16,056 nt of DNA from JAFDZV01 sp966128725 (GTDB lineage: Bacteria > Bacteroidota > Ignavibacteria > OLB7): NCBI GenBank assembly GCA_966128725.1, contig CBHYLN010000123.1, positions 1-16,056 of the forward strand. The letters run 5' to 3'. A program made the position numbers and the translations under genes. Within the stretch, counting starts at the first letter, position 1. The number at the start of each line of letters is the position of its first letter. Under the pieces are notes generated by a model. It was not told where the DNA came from, did no database searches, and worked only from the letters and a program-made list of their open reading frames with translations. Positions 13,480 through 16,056 of this stretch are shown here, piece by piece.

Positions 13480-14184
13480 GTGAAAGCAATACTGCTGGCG
13501 GCCGGGCTGGGCACGCGACTCCGCCCGATCACCGATACCATACCGAAATGCCTTGTGCCCGTTGCCGGGCGCCCCTTGCTTGCGCGGTGGTTCGATTTGC
13601 TCGAACAGCACGGCGTTACCGAGGTGCTGATTAATTTGCATTTTCTTCCGGAGCCAGTGCTGCGTTTTGTGGAGGCCTATACAGGGCCGCTGCGCATACA
13701 CACGGTGATGGAGGAATCCCTTCTGGGAAGTGCCGGCACGCTGCATGCCAATCGCTCCTTCGTGGAGCACGAGGAGCAGTTCCTGATCCTCTATGCCGAC
13801 AATCTTACCGATGCCGATCTGACGGCGCTGGTCCGGTTCAACACCGAGCATCCGGCGCCGCTTACGGTTGGCCTGTTTCATGCCGAGCATCCGTCCGCGT
13901 GCGGGATTGTACAGCTTGCGGCCGATGGTACCATCCTGGAGTTTCAGGAGAAACCTCGCGATCCCGTTGGCGACCTTGCATCGGCCGGTATGTTCGTGGC
14001 GCGGCCCGCGATTTTTGAATCGATCGTTCCCGATCGAATTCCGTACGACTTTGGTGGGGATGTGATGCCGGCCCTTGTTGGGCGCATGAACGGCGTTGTG
14101 GTGCGGGGATATCTGCGCGATGTTGGCACGCTTGAAAGCCTTGGGCGCGCCGAACGCGAGTGGACGGAACTCCATGTCGATTAA
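13480..14184 (+). CDS. hddC: Sugar-1-phosphate nucleotidyltransferase, HddC-like (D,D-heptose 1-phosphate guanylyltransferase)
   Basis: Predicted protein of 234 aa beginning with GTG at 13480. It is a compact single-domain nucleotidyltransferase: LLAAGLGTRLRPIT (5-18) is the NTP-binding signature, PKCLVPV (22-28) carries the conserved Lys, LGSAGTL (82-88) follows, LYADN (104-108) supplies the metal-binding Asp, and EFQEKP (154-159) and YLRDVGT (211-217) complete the active site. It lacks the C-terminal extension of GlmU- or ManC-type enzymes. Similar proteins include HddC, which makes GDP-D-glycero-alpha-D-manno-heptose from the 1-phosphate. The assignment to heptose rests on its position directly before HddA- and GmhA-like genes; by sequence alone it could be another hexose-1-phosphate nucleotidyltransferase. 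Confidence 0.82.
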   Translation: MKAILLAAGLGTRLRPITDTIPKCLVPVAGRPLLARWFDLLEQHGVTEVLINLHFLPEPVLRFVEAYTGPLRIHTVMEESLLGSAGTLHANRSFVEHEEQFLILYADNLTDADLTALVRFNTEHPAPLTVGLFHAEHPSACGIVQLAADGTILEFQEKPRDPVGDLASAGMFVARPAIFESIVPDRIPYDFGGDVMPALVGRMNGVVVRGYLRDVGTLESLGRAEREWTELHVD

Positions 14185-14193
14185 GGACAGTGC

Positions 14194-15183
14194 ATGATCA
14201 TTACCCAGACCCCGCTGCGCGTGAGCATCGCCGGCGGAGGCACGGATCTCTCCGGCTATTACCGCAAACGCGGTGGATGCGTGGTTTCCACGGCGATCGA
14301 CAAGTTCATCTACGTGATCATCAACCCGCGCTACGACGACATGATCTATGTCGACTACTCGCGCAAGGAGATCGTGCGGTCGGTTGATGAGATCGAACAC
14401 GAGCTGGTGCGCGAGGCGGCCCGGATGACCGGCATGACAAACGGCTTCGAGGTTGCGATGATGGCCGACATCCCGTCGGAAGGGTCGGGGTTGGGCTCCT
14501 CAAGCAGCCTTACGGTCGGTCTGCTCAACGCCTTTTATCAGTATCGGGGCGAGCAGGTTGGGGCCGAGCGCCTGGCGCAGGAAGCCTGCCGTATCGAGAT
14601 CGACATCCTTGGCAAGCCCATCGGGCGCCAGGATCAGTACATAGCCGCCTACGGTGGGTTGTGCGCGTTCGAGTTCCGGCCCGACGACACGGTGGGCGTG
14701 GAGCGCCTTACGCTGGAGCCCAGCGCCAAGCGCCGGATGGAATCCAATCTGCTGCTGTTCTTCACGAACATCGTGCGCAAGGCCAGCTCGGTGCTTACCG
14801 AGCAGCGCGAGCGGATCAACGACACCATCGAGTATCACGATGCAATCAAGGAGCTTGCGGTGGAAGTGCGCGCCGCGCTTGCCGAGGGCACGTTCGATGT
14901 GATCGGCTCGGCGCTGCATCGCAACTGGGAGCTGAAAAAACAACTGGCCAACGGCGTTACCAACGAGGGGATCGACGCGATGTACGCGTTGGCGCAGGCC
15001 GGTGGCGCGTTGGGCGGGAAAATTGCCGGTGCAGGCGGCGGCGGTTTCCTTATGCTGTACTGCCGCACGCCGGAACACGATCGCCTGCGCGACACGCTGG
15101 CGGCCTATCGCGAGATGCCGTTCCTCTTCGAGCCCTACGGCAGTCGTGTGATCTTCAATCAGGAACGATACAGTTGGAAGTAG
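14194..15183 (+). CDS. hddA: GHMP kinase, HddA-like D-glycero-D-manno-heptose 7-phosphate kinase
   Basis: Predicted cytoplasmic protein of 329 aa with an AAGGA-type ribosome-binding site ahead of the ATG at 14194. GHMP-kinase motifs are complete: TPLRVSIAGGGTDL at residues 6-19 (motif 1), the ATP-binding loop PSEGSGLGSSSSL at 94-106 (motif 2), GRQDQYIAAYGG (144-155) and a C-terminal GGKIAGAGGGGF block (motif 3). This form, with IAGGGTDL and GLGSSSS, is typical of HddA and related sugar kinases. HddA phosphorylates the anomeric carbon of D,D-heptose 7-phosphate to give the 1,7-bisphosphate. It starts nine bases after the nucleotidyltransferase stop. The bisphosphate phosphatase (GmhB/HddB) that would act next is not in the window. 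Confidence 0.87.
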   Translation: MIITQTPLRVSIAGGGTDLSGYYRKRGGCVVSTAIDKFIYVIINPRYDDMIYVDYSRKEIVRSVDEIEHELVREAARMTGMTNGFEVAMMADIPSEGSGLGSSSSLTVGLLNAFYQYRGEQVGAERLAQEACRIEIDILGKPIGRQDQYIAAYGGLCAFEFRPDDTVGVERLTLEPSAKRRMESNLLLFFTNIVRKASSVLTEQRERINDTIEYHDAIKELAVEVRAALAEGTFDVIGSALHRNWELKKQLANGVTNEGIDAMYALAQAGGALGGKIAGAGGGGFLMLYCRTPEHDRLRDTLAAYREMPFLFEPYGSRVIFNQERYSWK

Positions 15184-15188
15184 CGACG

Positions 15189-15782
15189 ATGAATTTCTCG
15201 GACTATAAGGCATACACGCTTCGCGCGCTCGATTCGGTGAACGAGGCCGAGATCACGGCGTTGGTTGATGGGCTGTTCGACGCCTACCAACGGCGCGCGA
15301 TGGTGTTCGTGATCGGCAATGGCGGCTCGGCCGCCAACGCCAGCCACTTCGCGCAGGACCTGGCCAAGGGCACCAGCCCGTCACCGGCGCATCAACAGCG
15401 CCTGCGCGCATTGTCGCTTACCGACAACGTTGCGTTCTTCAGCGCGCTTGGCAACGACGAAGGCTACGATCAGGTGTTCGTGCAGCAGTTGCGCACGTTC
15501 GCCAACCCGGGCGACATGTTGATAGCGATCTCCGGCAGCGGCAACAGTCCCAACGTGTTGCGCGCGGTGGAGTACGCCAACAACAACGGCATTGCAACGG
15601 TGGGCATTACCGGTTTCTCCGGCGGCGCGTTGCTGGAGATGGCCGCCAGCCGGGTACATGTGCCGTTGAACGACATGTGTACCGCCGAGAGCATCCACTC
15701 CATCGTGTTCCACTACGTGATACTGGAGCTTCAGAAGCTGATTGCCGCTCACGGCGTTGCCGCAAGCACGGCCGGCGCGTAG
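15189..15782 (+). CDS. gmhA: SIS-domain sedoheptulose 7-phosphate isomerase, GmhA-like
   Basis: Predicted protein of 197 aa starting five bases after the kinase stop. The SIS domain shows VIGNGGSAANASHFAQDL (41-58), a central LTDN (77-80) and ISGSGNSPNVLRA (114-126), then a TAESIHSIVFHYVIL stretch (165-179) with His residues near the C-terminus. This is the size and layout of phosphoheptose isomerases, which convert sedoheptulose 7-phosphate to D-glycero-D-manno-heptose 7-phosphate as the first step of the pathway continued by HddA and HddC. The regulatory SIS protein DiaA has a similar fold, but the operon position supports the isomerase role. The reading frame is open far upstream inside the kinase gene; the ATG at 15189 is chosen by family alignment. 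Confidence 0.86.
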   Translation: MNFSDYKAYTLRALDSVNEAEITALVDGLFDAYQRRAMVFVIGNGGSAANASHFAQDLAKGTSPSPAHQQRLRALSLTDNVAFFSALGNDEGYDQVFVQQLRTFANPGDMLIAISGSGNSPNVLRAVEYANNNGIATVGITGFSGGALLEMAASRVHVPLNDMCTAESIHSIVFHYVILELQKLIAAHGVAASTAGA

Positions 15783-15806
15783 CCACGGTTTCAAACAGGC
15801 GAGTAA

Positions 15807-15845
15807 CAACGGGCTTTCCGGACAACGAAGGGGGAAGGCCCGTTG
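15807..15845. terminator. Strong hairpin between convergent genes, candidate bidirectional terminator
   Basis: Bases 15807-15819 pair with 15833-15845 over 13 bp (one T-G wobble) around a 13-base loop. It sits 24 bases after the isomerase stop and about 70 bases from the end of the opposing gene, so it could stop transcription from both sides. No long T-run follows on either strand; the minus-strand side continues as TTACTC. Confidence 0.6.
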
Positions 15846-15917
15846 CTGTTGGCGGCCGCGGTGTTGGCGTTGGCATGCGGTTGGGTTGCGGTGGATGGAG
15901 CCAACGGCGCAGTCGGG

Positions 15918-16056
15918 TTATTGCGCGCGGCCGGCCTGCAGCTCCGTAACGGCTTGCAGCACGCGATCGGCATCGATCGCCCGCATGCATGCGAAATGCC
16001 CGCGCGGGCAGGCCACGCGGCCGGCCCGACGCGTCCGCACGGCAGTCGCCGCGATC
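15918..16056 (-). CDS. C-terminal fragment of a minus-strand gene, possibly GT9 heptosyltransferase (5' end outside window)
   Basis: An open frame on the minus strand enters from the right edge and stops with TAA at 15918-15920, giving the last 45 residues. The end contains CPRGHFACMRAIDADRVLQA, which resembles the C-terminal Cys...Cys-x-x-x-Ile-x-x-x-x-Val pattern of family 9 glycosyltransferases (ADP-heptose:LPS heptosyltransferase-like). The neighbouring heptose precursor genes would fit such an enzyme, but the fragment is short and the match rests on one motif. If it is not GT9, it could be another unknown protein read convergently to the heptose operon. Confidence 0.45.
   Translation of the reverse strand, partial: IAATAVRTRRAGRVACPRGHFACMRAIDADRVLQAVTELQAGRAQ

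Noticed and set aside
13326..13541. Longer form of the minus-strand methyltransferase starting at 13541
   Set aside because: It would overlap the start of the divergent nucleotidyltransferase gene, and its extra N-terminal residues look like shadow sequence. The GTG at 13379 has a well-spaced GGAG.
13261..14400. Minus-strand open frame of 379 codons over the nucleotidyltransferase
   Set aside because: The plus-strand nucleotidyltransferase has a complete active-site signature. The minus frame has no motif and crosses the divergent intergenic region.
15783..15917. Small genes in the gap after the isomerase
   Set aside because: Short frames exist on both strands but have no ribosome-binding site or motif, and the region is occupied by a strong hairpin.

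Overview
The window is a piece of a cell-surface polysaccharide or glycoconjugate biosynthesis locus from a high-GC bacterium (GC roughly in the low to mid 60s per cent, judged by eye). It carries almost the full toolkit of such a locus: an initiating sugar-phosphate transferase, nucleotide-sugar modifying enzymes, acyltransferases, a deacetylase-like enzyme and a heptose precursor pathway. No transposases, phage genes, tRNA, rRNA or CRISPR arrays were seen. The sequence does not fix the phylum. The heptose genes and a possible family 9 glycosyltransferase fit a cell with heptose-containing surface glycans, but GDP-D,D-heptose is also made by some Gram-positive S-layer producers.

Layout from left to right: (1) 1-1814, the 3' end of an asparagine-synthase-like amidotransferase, translationally coupled to an alpha/alpha-toroid protein. 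(2) 2026-3090, a DUF354 protein with a UDP-GlcNAc-2-epimerase/GT-B-like fold. (3) 3370-5815, a WbaP/WcaJ-type polyprenyl-phosphate sugar-phosphate transferase followed by a Gfo/Idh/MocA sugar dehydrogenase, ending in a strong hairpin. (4) 6028-9169, the most unusual part: E1-alpha and E1-beta subunits of a thiamine-diphosphate 2-oxoacid dehydrogenase, followed by a protein with an E2-like N-terminus (lipoyl domain plus peripheral-subunit-binding domain). Its C-terminus is a PglD/NeuD-type left-handed beta-helix sugar acyltransferase where the usual E2 catalytic domain should be. (5) 9173-12681, an extended SDR sugar epimerase/dehydratase, a FemAB/BioF2-like GNAT protein and a NodB-like polysaccharide deacetylase. 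(6) 12687-13379, a methyltransferase-like gene on the minus strand. (7) 13480-15782, an HddC-like nucleotidyltransferase, an HddA-like heptose kinase and a GmhA-like isomerase, which together supply most of the GDP-D-glycero-alpha-D-manno-heptose pathway. (8) A 13-bp-stem hairpin and then the minus-strand 3' end of what may be a GT9 heptosyltransferase.

Proposed working model (inference): the E1 pair decarboxylates a 2-oxoacid and loads the acyl group onto the lipoyl arm of the fusion protein. The fused beta-helix domain then transfers that acyl group directly to an amino sugar made by the nearby dehydrogenase and SDR, with no free acyl-CoA. This would be a 2-oxoacid-dehydrogenase-like complex rewired for glycan N-acylation. 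No E3 (dihydrolipoyl dehydrogenase) and no sugar aminotransferase lie in the window, so both would have to be encoded elsewhere.
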